Counted from the stretch's first letter, positions 11,897-21,937 are shown. The stretch is 59,950 nt of DNA from Thioalkalivibrio versutus (GCF_001999325.1 NZ_MVAR01000039.1:1-59950), one strand, 5' to 3'. Notes: generated by a model from the letters alone, not told the origin. Program-made: numbers and translations.

Positions 11897-13075
11897 ATGT
11901 CTGTCATCAAGATGACCGATCTCGACCTGCAGGGTCGCCGTGTGCTGGTGCGTCAGGATCTCAACGTCCCGGTGAAGGGCGGCAAGGTCACCTCCGACGC
12001 CCGTATCCGCGCGAGCCTCGAGACCGTGCAGAAGGCCCTGGATGCCGGTGCGGCCGTGATGCTGATGTCGCATCTGGGCCGCCCGACCGAGGGAGAGTTC
12101 TCCGAGGAGGACTCTCTGGCCCCGGTCGCCGAGCATATGGGTGGCCTGCTCGGGCGCGAAGTGCGCCTGGTGCGAGACTACCTCGATGGCGTGGATGCCA
12201 AGCCGGGCGAGGTGATCCTGCTCGAGAACGTGCGCTTCAACGCCGGCGAGAAGAAGGACGACGAGGCACTGGCCAAGAAGTATGCGGCGCTGTGCGACGT
12301 GTTCGTGATGGACGCCTTCGGTACCGCCCACCGCGCCCAGGCCTCCACTCATGGCGTGGCCAAATTCGCCCCGCAGGCCTGCGCCGGCCCGTTGCTGGCC
12401 AAGGAGCTGGAGGCTCTGGGTCAGGCCCTGGAAACCCCGAAGCGCCCGCTGGTGGCGATCGTCGGTGGGTCCAAGGTCTCGACCAAGCTGACCGTGCTGG
12501 AGTCGCTGTCCAAGGTTGTCGATCAGCTGATCGTCGGTGGCGGCATCGCCAACACCTTTATCGCGGCCCAGGGCCATGGTGTCGGCAAGTCGCTGTACGA
12601 GGCGGATCTGGTCGATGAGTCCAAGCGCCTGATGGAGGCCGCCCGCGCCAAGGGCGGCGAGATCCCGGTCCCGACCGACGTGACCGTGGGCAAGGAGTTC
12701 TCCGAATCCACCCCGGCCGAGACCAAGGCCGTAGACGCCGTTGCGGACGACGACATGATCTTCGATGTGGGCCCCGAGACCGCGGCTACCTATGCCGAGG
12801 CCCTGCGCAATGCCGGCACCATCGTCTGGAACGGCCCGGTGGGCGTGTTCGAGTTCGATCAGTTCGCCGGCGGCACCAAGGCCCTGGGCGAGGCGATCGC
12901 CGAGAGCAATGCGTTCTCCATCGCCGGGGGTGGCGACACCCTGGCCGCGATCGACAAGTACAACCTGGCGGATCGCATCAGCTACATCTCCACCGGCGGC
13001 GGCGCCTTCCTCGAGTTCCTCGAGGGCAAGACCCTGCCGGCCGTCGCCATCCTGGAAGAACGGGCCAAGGGCTGA
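11897..13075 (+). CDS. pgk: Phosphoglycerate kinase
   Basis: Transfers phosphate between 1,3-bisphosphoglycerate and ADP; 392 residues, usual for bacteria. The N-terminal [11 protein letters not shown] matches E. coli Pgk, followed by [11 protein letters not shown], the substrate-loop [15 protein letters not shown] and the C-terminal [10 protein letters not shown] placed the start at 11897, after GAGAGG, not at the longer in-frame ATG at 11774, which lies in the gap terminator. In the operon it follows gap and precedes pyk by 37 bases. Confidence 0.96.
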   Translation: MSVIKMTDLDLQGRRVLVRQDLNVPVKGGKVTSDARIRASLETVQKALDAGAAVMLMSHLGRPTEGEFSEEDSLAPVAEHMGGLLGREVRLVRDYLDGVDAKPGEVILLENVRFNAGEKKDDEALAKKYAALCDVFVMDAFGTAHRAQASTHGVAKFAPQACAGPLLAKELEALGQALETPKRPLVAIVGGSKVSTKLTVLESLSKVVDQLIVGGGIANTFIAAQGHGVGKSLYEADLVDESKRLMEAARAKGGEIPVPTDVTVGKEFSESTPAETKAVDAVADDDMIFDVGPETAATYAEALRNAGTIVWNGPVGVFEFDQFAGGTKALGEAIAESNAFSIAGGGDTLAAIDKYNLADRISYISTGGGAFLEFLEGKTLPAVAILEERAKG

Positions 13076-13112
13076 GGCCCTTGTCCTTCCCCGCTGACGG
13101 AGACACGCGCGG

Positions 13113-14543
13113 ATGAGACGTACCAAGATCGTAGCCACGCTGGGGCCGGCAACGGACAGCGACGAGGGCATGGAGGCCATCATCCGGGCCGGTGTGGATG
13201 TGGTCCGGTTGAACTTCTCGCATGGCGATCCGGATGACCACCGCCAGCGCCTGGCGCGCCTGCGGGCCGCCTCCGAGCGCGCCGGCCGTTGCGTCGGTGT
13301 TCTGGGCGACCTGCAGGGCCCCAAAATCCGCATCGACCGCTTCCAGCAGGGCAAGGTGCAGCTGGAAGAGGGGGCGCCCTTCGCGCTGGATGCCGAACTG
13401 GATCGCGACGCGGGCGATGCCACCCAGGTCGGCCTGACCTACAAGGACCTCCCGGACGACGTGCGCACGGACGACATCCTGCTGCTGGATGACGGTCGTA
13501 TCGTGCTCAAGGTCACGGCGGTCAATGGCAGCCGGATCGAGACCACGGTCGAAGTCGGCGGCGAGCTGTCCAACAACAAGGGCATCAACCGCCAGGGCGG
13601 TGGCCTGTCTGCGCCCGCGATTACGGACAAGGACCGCGACGATATCCGCCTGGCGGCCGAGCTGCAGGTGGACTACCTGGCCGTCTCGTTCCCGCGTTCC
13701 GCCCAGGACCTGCACCTGGCGCGGGGCCTGTTGAAGGATGCCGGCTGGGAGGCCGGGATCTGCGCCAAGATCGAGCGCTCCGAGGCCCTGGAGGTGATCG
13801 ACGAGATTATCGCCGCCTCGGAGGTCATCATGATCGCCCGCGGCGATCTGGGCGTGGAGATCGGTGACGCCGAGCTCCCGGGGGTGCAGAAGACCCTGAT
13901 CACGCGCGCGCGCAGCCTCAATCGTCTGGTCATCACTGCGACCCAGATGATGGAGACCATGATCACGAATCCGATCCCGACCCGCGCCGAGGTATTCGAC
14001 GTGGCGAACGCGGTGCTGGACGGCACGGATGCGGTGATGCTCTCTGGCGAGACCGCGACCGGGCGTTATCCTGCGCGCGTGGTCACCAGCATGGACCGGA
14101 TCTGCGAGGCTGCCGAGCGCCAGCGCGCCGCACGCCAGTCGGACCATCGCATGGATTCGACCTTCGGCCGGGTCGACGAGGCCATCGCGATGGCCACCAT
14201 GTACACCGCCAACCATCTCGATGTCTCCGCGATCGCCGCGCTGACCGAGTCCGGTTCCACGGCGCTGTGGATGTCGCGCATCAGCTCGGGCATCCCGATC
14301 TACGCGCTCACCCAGCACGAATCCACCAGCCGCCGCATGACGCTTTATCGCGGCGTCTATCCGGTGACTCTGAAGCCGATCCCCGAGAGCCACGAAAGCG
14401 TGAACCGTGAGGCGGTGAACTTGCTCAAGGGCGAGGGCGTCGTGCAGGATGGCGAGTTGGTCATCATTACCAAGGGCGACCTGCAGGGCGAGCATGGCGG
14501 CACCAACGCCATGAAGATCGTGCGCGTCGGCGAACTGGCCTGA
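13113..14543 (+). CDS. pyk: Pyruvate kinase
   Basis: Converts phosphoenolpyruvate and ADP to pyruvate and ATP; 476 residues. Key elements are the N-terminal RRTKIVATLGPA, the substrate segment RLNFSHG, the catalytic-loop region KIERSEAL, the divalent-metal site IARGDLGVEI and ATQMMETM. Length and motifs fit the PykA-like bacterial type with no C-terminal PEP-utiliser domain. It is placed between pgk and the class II aldolase, as in cbb clusters of some autotrophs, which links CO2 fixation with pyruvate supply. Confidence 0.95.
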   Translation: MRRTKIVATLGPATDSDEGMEAIIRAGVDVVRLNFSHGDPDDHRQRLARLRAASERAGRCVGVLGDLQGPKIRIDRFQQGKVQLEEGAPFALDAELDRDAGDATQVGLTYKDLPDDVRTDDILLLDDGRIVLKVTAVNGSRIETTVEVGGELSNNKGINRQGGGLSAPAITDKDRDDIRLAAELQVDYLAVSFPRSAQDLHLARGLLKDAGWEAGICAKIERSEALEVIDEIIAASEVIMIARGDLGVEIGDAELPGVQKTLITRARSLNRLVITATQMMETMITNPIPTRAEVFDVANAVLDGTDAVMLSGETATGRYPARVVTSMDRICEAAERQRAARQSDHRMDSTFGRVDEAIAMATMYTANHLDVSAIAALTESGSTALWMSRISSGIPIYALTQHESTSRRMTLYRGVYPVTLKPIPESHESVNREAVNLLKGEGVVQDGELVIITKGDLQGEHGGTNAMKIVRVGELA

Positions 14544-14622
14544 ACCGCGCACCGCCCGCAGTCGCCAACCAGATTAATCGACTTTTTCACTACCTCAGTC
14601 CGAATCCCGTAAGGAGGAATCC

Positions 14623-15687
14623 ATGGCTCTAATCTCACTTCGCCAGCTTCTGGACCATGCCGCCGAACATGGCTATGGCATGCCGGCGTACAACGCCAAC
14701 AACATGGAACAGGTCCATTCGATCATGGAAGCGGCCGCTGCGGTCGACTCCCCGGTGATCATTCAGGCCTCCGCCGGTGCCCGCAAGTACGCCGGCGAGC
14801 CCTTCCTGCGCCACAACATCATCGCCGCCATCGAGCAGTACCCGGACATCCCGGTTGTGCTGCACCAGGATCACGGCTCCGAGCCGGCAGTCTGCCTGCG
14901 CTCCATCCAGTCCGGCTTCAGCTCGGTGATGATGGACGGCTCCCTGATGCCTGACATGAAGACCCCGGCCTCGTACGACTACAACCGTGACGTGACCGCC
15001 AAGGTCTCCGAGATCGCCCACGCCTGTGGCGTGTCCGTGGAAGGCGAGCTGGGCTGCCTGGGATCCCTGGAAACCGGCATGGCCGGCGAGGAAGACGGTT
15101 CCGGTGCCGAGGGCCAGCTGTCCCACGACCAGCTGCTGACCGACCCGGACGAAGCCGCCGACTTCGTGAAGAACACCAAGTGCGATGCCCTGGCGATCGC
15201 CATCGGTACCTCCCACGGCGCCTACAAGTTCACCCGTCCGCCGACCGGTGACATCCTGGCCATCCAGCGCGTGAAGGAGATCCACGCCCGCATCCCGGAT
15301 ACCCATCTGGTCATGCACGGCTCCTCCTCCGTTCCGCAGGAGTGGCTGCAGATCATCAACAAGTACGGCGGCGATATGGGCGAGACCTACGGCGTGCCGG
15401 TCGAAGAGATCCAGGAAGGCATCAAGCACGGCGTGCGCAAGGTCAACATCGATACCGACCTGCGCATGGCCTCCACCGGTGCGGTGCGCAAGTTCCTGGC
15501 CGAGAACCCGAAGGAATTCGATCCGCGCAAGTTCCTGAAGGCCTCGACCGCCGCAATGAAGGACCTCTGCCAGGCCCGTTACGAGGCCTTCGGTTGCGCC
15601 GGCATGGCGTCCAAGATCAAGCCGATCTCCCTGGACGACATGGTCAAGCGCTACCTGTCCGGCGAGCTGGATCCCAAGGTCAACTGA
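14623..15687 (+). CDS. fba: Fructose-bisphosphate aldolase, class II (Calvin-cycle type)
   Basis: Zn-dependent aldolase of 354 residues; condenses dihydroxyacetone phosphate with glyceraldehyde 3-phosphate, and in autotrophs often also forms sedoheptulose bisphosphate. Seen are AYNANNMEQ, the metal-site [19 protein letters not shown], the second metal histidine in [19 protein letters not shown] and [10 protein letters not shown]. An excellent AAGGAGGA site precedes the ATG. It ends the carbon operon and is followed by a strong terminator. The sequence resembles CbbA-type class IIB aldolases; the cbb assignment is inferred. Confidence 0.96.
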   Translation: MALISLRQLLDHAAEHGYGMPAYNANNMEQVHSIMEAAAAVDSPVIIQASAGARKYAGEPFLRHNIIAAIEQYPDIPVVLHQDHGSEPAVCLRSIQSGFSSVMMDGSLMPDMKTPASYDYNRDVTAKVSEIAHACGVSVEGELGCLGSLETGMAGEEDGSGAEGQLSHDQLLTDPDEAADFVKNTKCDALAIAIGTSHGAYKFTRPPTGDILAIQRVKEIHARIPDTHLVMHGSSSVPQEWLQIINKYGGDMGETYGVPVEEIQEGIKHGVRKVNIDTDLRMASTGAVRKFLAENPKEFDPRKFLKASTAAMKDLCQARYEAFGCAGMASKIKPISLDDMVKRYLSGELDPKVN

Positions 15688-15701
15688 TCCTGCGGGTTGC
15701 A

Positions 15702-15738
15702 GCACGAAAAAGGGGGCTTCGGCCCCCTTTTTTTGTGC
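15702..15738 (+). terminator. Strong intrinsic terminator after fba
   Basis: GC-rich stem AGGGGGC-TTCG-GCCCCCT with A and T tracts either side (AAAA before, TTTTTTT after). It is the end of the tkt-fba run. Confidence 0.93.
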
Positions 15739-15818
15739 CATGATGAATGTATTCGTTAGGGAGACGCCGACGCATTCGCGCGGCCGCGTCTCCCTTGGCC
15801 TTTCTGGAGGTTTCCACG

Positions 15819-16598
15819 ATGCAACGACTGATCCTTTTCTGCCTGACGACGCTGGTGTTTGCCGCCATAGTGGGGAGCGCTCACGCGAACCCGTTCAGCC
15901 GCGAGATCGATCCGCAGGACATCATCGATCGCGCCCAGGCGACGGTGGAGAACATGGCGACCCACCCCGAGTACGAGTCCCTTAAAGAGGACCTGCGCGA
16001 CGCCCGCGGCGTGGTGATCTTCCCGCGCGTGGCTCGCGGGGCCTTCCTGATCGGAGGCTCCGGCGGCATCGGCGTGTTCCTTGCCTGGGACGACGAGCGC
16101 GGCGATTATTCGCCGGTGGCGTTCTACTCCCTCGGTTCGGTCAGCTTCGGCATGCAGTTCGGTGGTGATGCCGCCGAGGTGGTGATGGTCGCGCGCACCC
16201 AGGATGCGGTGGACTCGATGTTCGGGTCCGCCATCCGCCTGGGGGGCGATGCCTCGGTGGCTGCCGGTCCGGTGGGTGCGGGCCGGAGCGCCACCCCGAC
16301 GGCCGACTTCCTGTCCTACTCGCGGGCGCGGGGTGCCTACCTGGGCATGAGCTTGTCCGGCTCGCGCATGACCGTGCGCGACGACTTCAACGAGGCGTAC
16401 TACGGCGAGTCCCAGCGCCCGGTGCATATCATCGAGAGCCGCCGCGTCGACCGTGAAGGGACCCGTGCCCTACGCGAGACCCTGGCCGGGTTCCGGGTTG
16501 ACGAAGAGGAAGCCCCTGCGGCCTCCGAGTCCCGTGGTCAGGGGCGCGAGTCCTCCGGCGGCGTGCGCCCGGACAACTTCGAGGTGGAGAGCTTCTGA
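15819..16598 (+). CDS. Exported SYLF-domain (Ysc84/DUF500) lipid-binding protein
   Basis: A 259-residue protein with a signal peptide (about residues 1-24, cut after AHA) and a SYLF/Ysc84 domain, a family that binds phospholipids. Family hallmarks are VVIFPRVARGAFLIGGSGGIGVFL, read here only in part as GVVIFPRV and GGSGGIGVFL, then the glycine-rich AGPVGAGRSA and SYSRARGAYLG. The last 50 residues are acidic and low in complexity. The ATG after CTGGAGG was preferred over an upstream in-frame start. Its 3' end overlaps the convergent bioD by 61 bases. The specific role is unknown. Confidence 0.85.
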   Translation: MQRLILFCLTTLVFAAIVGSAHANPFSREIDPQDIIDRAQATVENMATHPEYESLKEDLRDARGVVIFPRVARGAFLIGGSGGIGVFLAWDDERGDYSPVAFYSLGSVSFGMQFGGDAAEVVMVARTQDAVDSMFGSAIRLGGDASVAAGPVGAGRSATPTADFLSYSRARGAYLGMSLSGSRMTVRDDFNEAYYGESQRPVHIIESRRVDREGTRALRETLAGFRVDEEEAPAASESRGQGRESSGGVRPDNFEVESF

Positions 16599-17257
16599 AC
16601 CAGCGCCGCGCGGGTGATGCCTTCGGCTGACTCGATGATCGGGGCGCTCGTGCGTGAACGCAGCGCGGCCGCATTGTCGAGGCGCGGGTCGGCATCCTCC
16701 CGGCGCCGGTTGAGCACGATCCCGGCCAGTTGCAGGCCGCGTCGTTCCAGGGCCTCCAGGGTCAACAGGCAGGTGTTCAGTGTGCCCAGGCGGTCCTCCG
16801 CCACTAGCAGGACCGGCAGCCCGAGGGCCTCGGCGAGGTCCGCGTTCAGCCCATCGGTACACAGCGGCGAGTAGAAGCCCCCCGCACCCTCCACTAGCCG
16901 CGGGCCCGTGCCGTCGGCTGCGCAGGCCGCGGCCAGCTCCGCGATCGTCAGGCGCACGCCCTGGTTCGCGGCGGCCTGGTCCGGGGCGATGGCATCGGGG
17001 AAGCGCCAGGGCGTGACCTGCTCGATGGCGGCGTCCGGAAGGCCCGCCGCGTGGGTCAGGTTCATCCCGTCCTCGGGCCACAGCCCATCGGGGCCCGGCG
17101 GGCAGCCGGATTCCACCGGCTTGCGCGGTTGCGGCCGCAGCCCACGATCCCGCCAGAGTTCCAGCAGCGCGCAGCTGACGAAGGTCTTGCCGACGCCGGT
17201 GTCGGTGCCGGTGACGAACAGGCCCTGCGGGGGCGCTCCTGTCTGTGTCGGGCTCAT
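16538..17257 (-). CDS. bioD: Dethiobiotin synthetase
   Basis: ATP-dependent enzyme that closes the ureido ring of dethiobiotin in biotin synthesis. The 239-residue protein has the P-loop [10 protein letters not shown], the substrate lysine/serine region KPVESG, and [11 protein letters not shown]. It starts by ATGA overlap with the purC stop, so it is coupled to a purine gene and sits far from bioF and bioB (about 34 kb away in this window). Its C-terminus runs 61 bases into the antisense end of the SYLF gene, making it slightly longer than typical BioD (about 225). Confidence 0.92.
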   Translation of the reverse strand: MSPTQTGAPPQGLFVTGTDTGVGKTFVSCALLELWRDRGLRPQPRKPVESGCPPGPDGLWPEDGMNLTHAAGLPDAAIEQVTPWRFPDAIAPDQAAANQGVRLTIAELAAACAADGTGPRLVEGAGGFYSPLCTDGLNADLAEALGLPVLLVAEDRLGTLNTCLLTLEALERRGLQLAGIVLNRRREDADPRLDNAAALRSRTSAPIIESAEGITRAALVQKLSTSKLSGRTPPEDSRP

Positions 17258-18150
17258 GCGTCGCGGGTCAGGCGCTCCAGGGCCTCGCGATAGCGCGCCG
17301 CGGTCTGTGCCACCACTTCCGTGGGCAGCTCGGGGCTGGGCGGCTGCTTGTCCCAGTCCAGGGTCTCCAGGTAGTCGCGTACGTATTGCTTGTCGAAGGA
17401 CTCCGGGCTGGTGCCTGGCGCGTAGCGGTCGGCCGGCCAGAAGCGCGAGGAGTCCGGGGTCAGGACCTCGTCGATCAGATGCAGGGTGCCGGCGGCATCG
17501 ACGCCGAACTCGAACTTGGTGTCGGCGATGATGATGCCGCGCTCGGCGGCGTAGTCGCGGGCCATCGCGTAGATCGAGAGTGCCGCATCGCGCACCTGCC
17601 GCGCCCGGTCCTCGCCGATGGTCGCCACCACGGCATCAAAGTCGATATTGGCGTCGTGGTCGCCGACGTCGGCCTTGGTGCTGGGGGTGAAGATCGCCTC
17701 GGGGAGCTTCGAGGCGAGCTCCAGGCCGGCCGGGAGCGGGATGCCGCAGACCGCGCCGCTGGCCTGGTAGTCCTTCCAGCCAGAGCCGATCAGGTAGCCG
17801 CGTACCACTGCCTCCACCGGCAGGGCCTCGAGCCGGCGGATCACCAGGCTGCGTCCTTCCAGCGGGGCGCGAACGGCCGGGTCCGGAATCACCTGTTCCA
17901 GTGGGATATCGGTCAACTGGTTGGGGATGCCCAGCTCGCGCTCCACCTTGTGCATCCAGAACTGCGTGATCTCCGTCAGCACTCGGCCCTTCTCGGGCAC
18001 GGCCGTGGGCAGGATCACGTCAAAGGCGGACAGGCGGTCGGTGGTGACCATCAGCCAGTGGTCGGCGTCCACCGCATAGAGATCGCGTACCTTGCCGCGA
18101 TGCACGAGTTCCAGGTCGGGGAGTTGGCTTTCAAGCAGGGTGTCAGTCAT
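17254..18150 (-). CDS. purC: SAICAR synthetase (phosphoribosylaminoimidazole-succinocarboxamide synthase)
   Basis: Joins CAIR and aspartate in purine synthesis; 298 residues, the longer bacterial/yeast-like form (E. coli PurC is 237). Recognised by the N-terminal [23 protein letters not shown], the catalytic-site [14 protein letters not shown] and the [12 protein letters not shown] motif. It is divergent from purE and purK and shares the intergenic region that carries a large inverted repeat. bioD overlaps its stop codon. Confidence 0.95.
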   Translation of the reverse strand: MTDTLLESQLPDLELVHRGKVRDLYAVDADHWLMVTTDRLSAFDVILPTAVPEKGRVLTEITQFWMHKVERELGIPNQLTDIPLEQVIPDPAVRAPLEGRSLVIRRLEALPVEAVVRGYLIGSGWKDYQASGAVCGIPLPAGLELASKLPEAIFTPSTKADVGDHDANIDFDAVVATIGEDRARQVRDAALSIYAMARDYAAERGIIIADTKFEFGVDAAGTLHLIDEVLTPDSSRFWPADRYAPGTSPESFDKQYVRDYLETLDWDKQPPSPELPTEVVAQTAARYREALERLTRDA

Positions 18151-18176
18151 GCCGCGATTCTACCGGGCGCGGGCCT

Positions 18177-18392
18177 TGCGCACCACGAAGCGGACGAAGA
18201 CACGAAGAAAAGCGATCCACAAGGAGACGCGACGATCGGCAGCAAGCGCATGGGCGCGTCGAGCCTTATCCACCGGCCATTCACGCCCCCCGCTTCGCTC
18301 TCACCAGTGAGCCCTTCCGGCCTTTGGGTCTCCCTGTGGATCGCTCCTTGACCGGGCTTTTCTGCGCGTCCGGGAGCGCTTCGTGGTGCGCA
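18177..18392. repeat. 216-bp imperfect inverted-repeat element between purC and purE
   Basis: Outer arms are perfect over 16 bases (TGCGCACCACGAAGCG at 18177-18192, its complement at 18377-18392). Inner arms match 17 of 18 bases (18211-18228 with 18328-18345). Between them both sides carry an ACGAAG/GAAAAG-type tract. It contains no gene. It resembles a small MITE or composite palindromic repeat that inserted or expanded in the divergent promoter region. Confidence 0.7.
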
Positions 18393-18432
18393 TGGCTTGT
18401 CGGGTGGGGCCGGGGTCGCTATCGTTCGGGCC

Positions 18433-18951
18433 ATGACTGAGATGGCAGGCAATTCGGCGGCGCCTCGCGTGGGCGTCGTGATGGGGAGCACCTCCGACTG
18501 GGCGACCATGGAGCGGGCGGTGGATGTGCTGGACGAACTCGGGATCCCGTTCGAGGCCCGGGTGGTGTCGGCTCACCGAACACCGGATCTGCTTTTCGAG
18601 TACGCCGAGCAGGCACGCGAGCGGGGCCTCCAGGCGATCATCGCCGGGGCCGGGGGGGCGGCGCACCTGCCGGGGATGCTGGCCTCCAAGACCCCGGTTC
18701 CGGTGCTCGGCGTGCCGGTCGCCTCGCGCCACCTGAAGGGGCAGGACTCGCTGCTGTCCATCGTGCAGATGCCGCGCGGCATCCCCGTGGCGACCTTCGC
18801 GATCGGCGAGGCGGGCGCGGCGAACGCCGCCTTGTTCGCCGCCGCGATGCTGGCGAACCACGATCTCGATCTGCGTGAGCGTCTGGATGCCTTTCGCCAG
18901 TCCCAGAGTCAGGCCGTGCTGGGGCAGACCCTGCCACCGGACCCGTCATGA
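18433..18951 (+). CDS. purE: N5-carboxyaminoimidazole ribonucleotide mutase
   Basis: Class I PurE, moves the carboxyl group of N5-CAIR to give CAIR; 172 residues. Motifs are [21 protein letters not shown] with the catalytic histidine, and [12 protein letters not shown]. Start choice is uncertain: ATG at 18433, ATG at 18442 or an upstream GTG, none with a clear ribosome site. The start lies only 40 bases after the inverted-repeat element, so promoter signals may be inside it. The stop overlaps the purK start by ATGA. Confidence 0.93.
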   Translation: MTEMAGNSAAPRVGVVMGSTSDWATMERAVDVLDELGIPFEARVVSAHRTPDLLFEYAEQARERGLQAIIAGAGGAAHLPGMLASKTPVPVLGVPVASRHLKGQDSLLSIVQMPRGIPVATFAIGEAGAANAALFAAAMLANHDLDLRERLDAFRQSQSQAVLGQTLPPDPS

Positions 18952-20129
18952 TCCAGCCCCCTGCGACCCTCGGGCTGCTCGGTGGCGGGCAGCTCGGCCG
19001 CTATTTCGTGGAGGCCGCACAGGGTATGGGCTATCCCGTATGGGTCCTGGACCCGGACCCGGCGAGCCCGGCCGGGCGAGTGGCGGCGCGGCACCTGTGC
19101 CAGGCCTTCGACGACCCCGATGCGCTGCAGGCCCTGGCCGGGGCCTGCGCGGTCATTACCACCGAGTTCGAGAACATCCCGCGCCCGGCCGTGGAGTGGC
19201 TGGATGCCCGCGCCTGTCTGCGCCCGGGGCCGCGCGCCCTGAGCATTGCCCAGGATCGCCTGGAGGAGAAGGCCTTCCTCGGCGAGATCGATGTGGCGGT
19301 AGCCCCCTGGCAGGCGGTCCTGGCCGGCCAGACGCCCGAAGTGCGAGCGGACGCGGGGGGGCCGACGTTCCCCGCGATCCTGAAGACCGCGCGCCTGGGT
19401 TATGACGGCAAGGGCCAGGTCCGGCTGGCGCAGGCCGGCGAGTTGCCCGCGGCGCATGCCGAGCTGGGGCTGGTGGACTGCGTGCTGGAGGCCCAGGTCG
19501 AGCTGGAGCGCGAGCTCTCGGTGCTGGTGGCGCGAACCGCGGACGGCGCGAACGAGGCCTTTCCGGTGGCGGAAAACACCCATCACGAGGGCATCCTGCA
19601 CCTGACGCGGGTGCCGGCCCGAGTCGGCGACGAGCCGCGCGAACGCGCCACGGCGATCGCGCGGCACATTGCCGAGCAGCTCGACTACCAGGGGTTGCTG
19701 GCGGTGGAGTTCTTCCTCACGGTGGAGGGTGAATTGCTGGTCAACGAGATCGCGCCGCGTCCGCATAACTCCGGGCACTACACCCAGGATGCCTGCACCA
19801 TCAGCCAGTTCGAACAACAGGTGCGCGCAGTCTGCGGGCTGGGGCTGGCCCCGGCCTTGCTGACCACGCCGGTGGCGATGGTCAACCTGCTGGGTGACCT
19901 GTGGCCCGCCGCAGCGGAACCCGACTGGCAGGGCGTGCTGGCTGCCGGCCGCGCGCGGCTGCATCTGTATGGCAAGGCCGAGGCCCGGTCCGGCCGCAAG
20001 ATGGGGCACGTCAACGTGCTCGGTCTGCCGGGCGAGGACGACGCCGGCGCCGCGGCCTCCACCGCCGAGGCCCTGTGGCAGGGTCTGGCCGAGGCTGTGG
20101 AGCGGACTGCGGACGGAGGGGTGGCATGA
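18948..20129 (+). CDS. purK: N5-carboxyaminoimidazole ribonucleotide synthase
   Basis: ATP-grasp enzyme that carboxylates aminoimidazole ribonucleotide with bicarbonate; 393 residues. Visible are [13 protein letters not shown] at the N-terminus, TTEFENIP, the ATP-grasp segment [13 protein letters not shown], the acidic VEFFLT and [14 protein letters not shown] that bind metal-ATP. It is coupled to purE by ATGA at the front and to the methyltransferase gene by ATGA at the back, so the three form one tight unit. Confidence 0.95.
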   Translation: MIQPPATLGLLGGGQLGRYFVEAAQGMGYPVWVLDPDPASPAGRVAARHLCQAFDDPDALQALAGACAVITTEFENIPRPAVEWLDARACLRPGPRALSIAQDRLEEKAFLGEIDVAVAPWQAVLAGQTPEVRADAGGPTFPAILKTARLGYDGKGQVRLAQAGELPAAHAELGLVDCVLEAQVELERELSVLVARTADGANEAFPVAENTHHEGILHLTRVPARVGDEPRERATAIARHIAEQLDYQGLLAVEFFLTVEGELLVNEIAPRPHNSGHYTQDACTISQFEQQVRAVCGLGLAPALLTTPVAMVNLLGDLWPAAAEPDWQGVLAAGRARLHLYGKAEARSGRKMGHVNVLGLPGEDDAGAAASTAEALWQGLAEAVERTADGGVA

Positions 20130-20743
20130 AGGAGGGCTTCCCCACGATCCAGGCGCGGCGTACCCGTCAGGCGGAGCTGAAGCGCGACCTGGAGTTCGAG
20201 GACACGCTGGCCGGAGAACACCTGCGGTTCCGCACGACCTGGGGTCTGTTCTCGCCGCGCCGCATCGACGATGGCACGCGGATGTTGCTGGAGCGCATCG
20301 AGGTGGAGCCAACCGATGCCTGCCTGGATCTGGGCTGTGGCTATGGCCCGATCGGCCTGACGCTGGCGCGCAAGGCGCCGCAGGGACACTGCACGCTGGT
20401 GGACACCAACTTCCTGGCGGTGGAGTACAGCCGGCGTAACGCCGAGCTGAACGGCATCACCAATGTGGACTGCGTGACCAGTAACGGCTTCGCGCAGATC
20501 CGTGACCGGCGTTTCGATCTGGTCACCTCGAACCTGCCGGCCAAGGTGGGGCGCGAGATGCTCTACACCTACCTGCTGGACGCCCACGAGCAGATGAACC
20601 CGGGTGGACGCATCTATGTCGTAACCATTACCGGGTTGCGGCGGTTCATCGAGAAGGGGTTCAAGGAAGTGTTCGGCAACTACGACAAGGTCAAGCAGGG
20701 CCGCGAGTACACTGTCGCGGCCGCGGTGCGCGAGCCCGACTGA
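20126..20743 (+). CDS. RsmC/RlmG-like small class I SAM methyltransferase
   Basis: A 205-residue protein with a single Rossmann methyltransferase domain of the methyltransferase-small (MTS) group, whose members methylate guanine N2 in rRNA. SAM motif I is DLGCGYGPIGL, the acidic motif II is TLVDTNFLAVEYS, and motif IV reads SNLPAKVG where rRNA m2G enzymes usually have NPP plus an aromatic residue. It lacks the N-terminal domain of E. coli RsmC, as in short Gram-positive homologues. The start overlaps the purK stop. Target RNA or another substrate is unknown, given the altered motif IV. Confidence 0.75.
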   Translation: MKEGFPTIQARRTRQAELKRDLEFEDTLAGEHLRFRTTWGLFSPRRIDDGTRMLLERIEVEPTDACLDLGCGYGPIGLTLARKAPQGHCTLVDTNFLAVEYSRRNAELNGITNVDCVTSNGFAQIRDRRFDLVTSNLPAKVGREMLYTYLLDAHEQMNPGGRIYVVTITGLRRFIEKGFKEVFGNYDKVKQGREYTVAAAVREPD

Positions 20744-20745
20744 GC

Positions 20746-21411
20746 ATGGTCGAGGGGGCGGGCGAACTGCCGGTTGCGCTCCGGGTGCTGTCCGCCGTGC
20801 TGCTGGGTGGCGGCATGCTGGTGATGCTGCGGCGCATGCCCTGGGAGACCTTCTTCGTGCCCGGCCGCGCCCAGCTGTTCGTGATCGCCACGCTGTGCCT
20901 GCTGCTGATCTGGAGCATGCGGGCGCAGGCCCTGGATGGGCTGGCCCTGCATTTTCTGGGCATGGCCACCGTGACCCTGATGTTCGGTTGGCAGCTGGCG
21001 ATCCTGATGGTCTTCCTGGTGGTGGCGATCCTCGGCCTGTTCGGCGTGCTCCCGCTAGCCGCCTTCCCGTTGACGGTGCTGCTGGCGGGTATTCTGCCGG
21101 TCGCGGTCACCTGGGGCCTGCTGCGGCTGTCCGAGGCGCGTCTGCCCGCGCACATGTTCATCTACCTCTACGCGGTCGGTTTCCTCGGCGGGGCGCTTTC
21201 GGTGGTTGCCACCGTGCTGGCCTCGGCGGCGATCTACGGGTTGTTCACCGAGCTCGCCTGGGCGGATATCCATCGCGACTACCTGCGCTACCTGGCCCTG
21301 CTGGTGCTGCCCGAGGCGGTGATCAACGGGATCGTGATTACCGGCCTGGTCATGGTGCGTCCCGAGTGGCTGGCGACCTGGTCGGACGAGCGCTACATCC
21401 ACGGACGCTAG
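20746..21411 (+). CDS. Predicted integral membrane protein, CbiM/ECF-permease-like
   Basis: A 221-residue protein with about six hydrophobic segments. The charged RRMPWETFFVPGR near the start and the HFLG motif after the second helix resemble the COG3235 group of energy-coupling-factor permease-like proteins. No ATPase or T-component gene lies nearby. It starts 2 bases after the methyltransferase stop with no strong ribosome site, so translation is probably coupled. Substrate unknown; a metal or vitamin transporter component is only one possibility. Confidence 0.6.
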   Translation: MVEGAGELPVALRVLSAVLLGGGMLVMLRRMPWETFFVPGRAQLFVIATLCLLLIWSMRAQALDGLALHFLGMATVTLMFGWQLAILMVFLVVAILGLFGVLPLAAFPLTVLLAGILPVAVTWGLLRLSEARLPAHMFIYLYAVGFLGGALSVVATVLASAAIYGLFTELAWADIHRDYLRYLALLVLPEAVINGIVITGLVMVRPEWLATWSDERYIHGR

Positions 21412-21447
21412 GAAGGCTCCGGCCCGCGTTCTCCGACCGATCGAATG

Positions 21448-21459
21448 GCTCCATGGAGC
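21448..21459. repeat. 12-bp palindrome upstream of the cytochrome c gene
   Basis: GCTCCATGGAGC is a perfect palindrome in the 170-bp gap before the cytochrome gene. It could be an operator, but nothing identifies a regulator. I could not pick a confident promoter in this gap. Confidence 0.3.
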
Positions 21460-21581
21460 GGCCTGTGGCTATGTCCCTGTTTGGTTCTATGTTAATGCAC
21501 CATTCAGGAAAGCCCTGCTAACGTTTGCATCAAGACGGGGCGACGACCCCGCCCGGGAACTTGAGCGAGGAGACTACAATA

Positions 21582-21905
21582 ATGAAAACCAAGCTGTTCG
21601 TGCTGGCCGGTATTGCCGGCAGTGTCCTGATGCTGTCCAGTGCGGCCCAGGCCGCCGATATCCAGGCGGGGCAGTCCAAGTACCAGAACACCTGTGCCAG
21701 CTGTCACGGTGCCCAGGGCAAGGGGCAGGCGATCTTCCCGGCCTTGGCCGGCAAGGATGCGGACACCGTGGCCAGTCTGCTGGAGCGCTATCGCGCCGGC
21801 GAGGAAGTCGGTGATCATACTGCGCTGATGCGTCCGCAGGCCCAGGGCCTGAGCGACGACGACATCGCCAACCTGTCCAACTACATCGCGACCGAGTTCA
21901 ACTGA
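21582..21905 (+). CDS. Periplasmic monohaem class I cytochrome c
   Basis: A 107-residue exported electron carrier. It has a signal peptide ending about AAQA-ADIQ (residue 23-24), one haem motif CASCH, and a later Met in ALMRPQAQGL that can serve as sixth ligand, with the C-terminal helix NLSNYIATEF. Pattern fits cytochrome c553/c5-like proteins. The ATG lies after GCGAGGAGA. It stands alone between its own gap and a strong terminator, so it is likely monocistronic. Its redox partner cannot be told from the sequence. Confidence 0.88.
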   Translation: MKTKLFVLAGIAGSVLMLSSAAQAADIQAGQSKYQNTCASCHGAQGKGQAIFPALAGKDADTVASLLERYRAGEEVGDHTALMRPQAQGLSDDDIANLSNYIATEFN

Positions 21906-21937
21906 TCCGGGCGCCTTGGTAGAGGCAAGAGAAGGCA

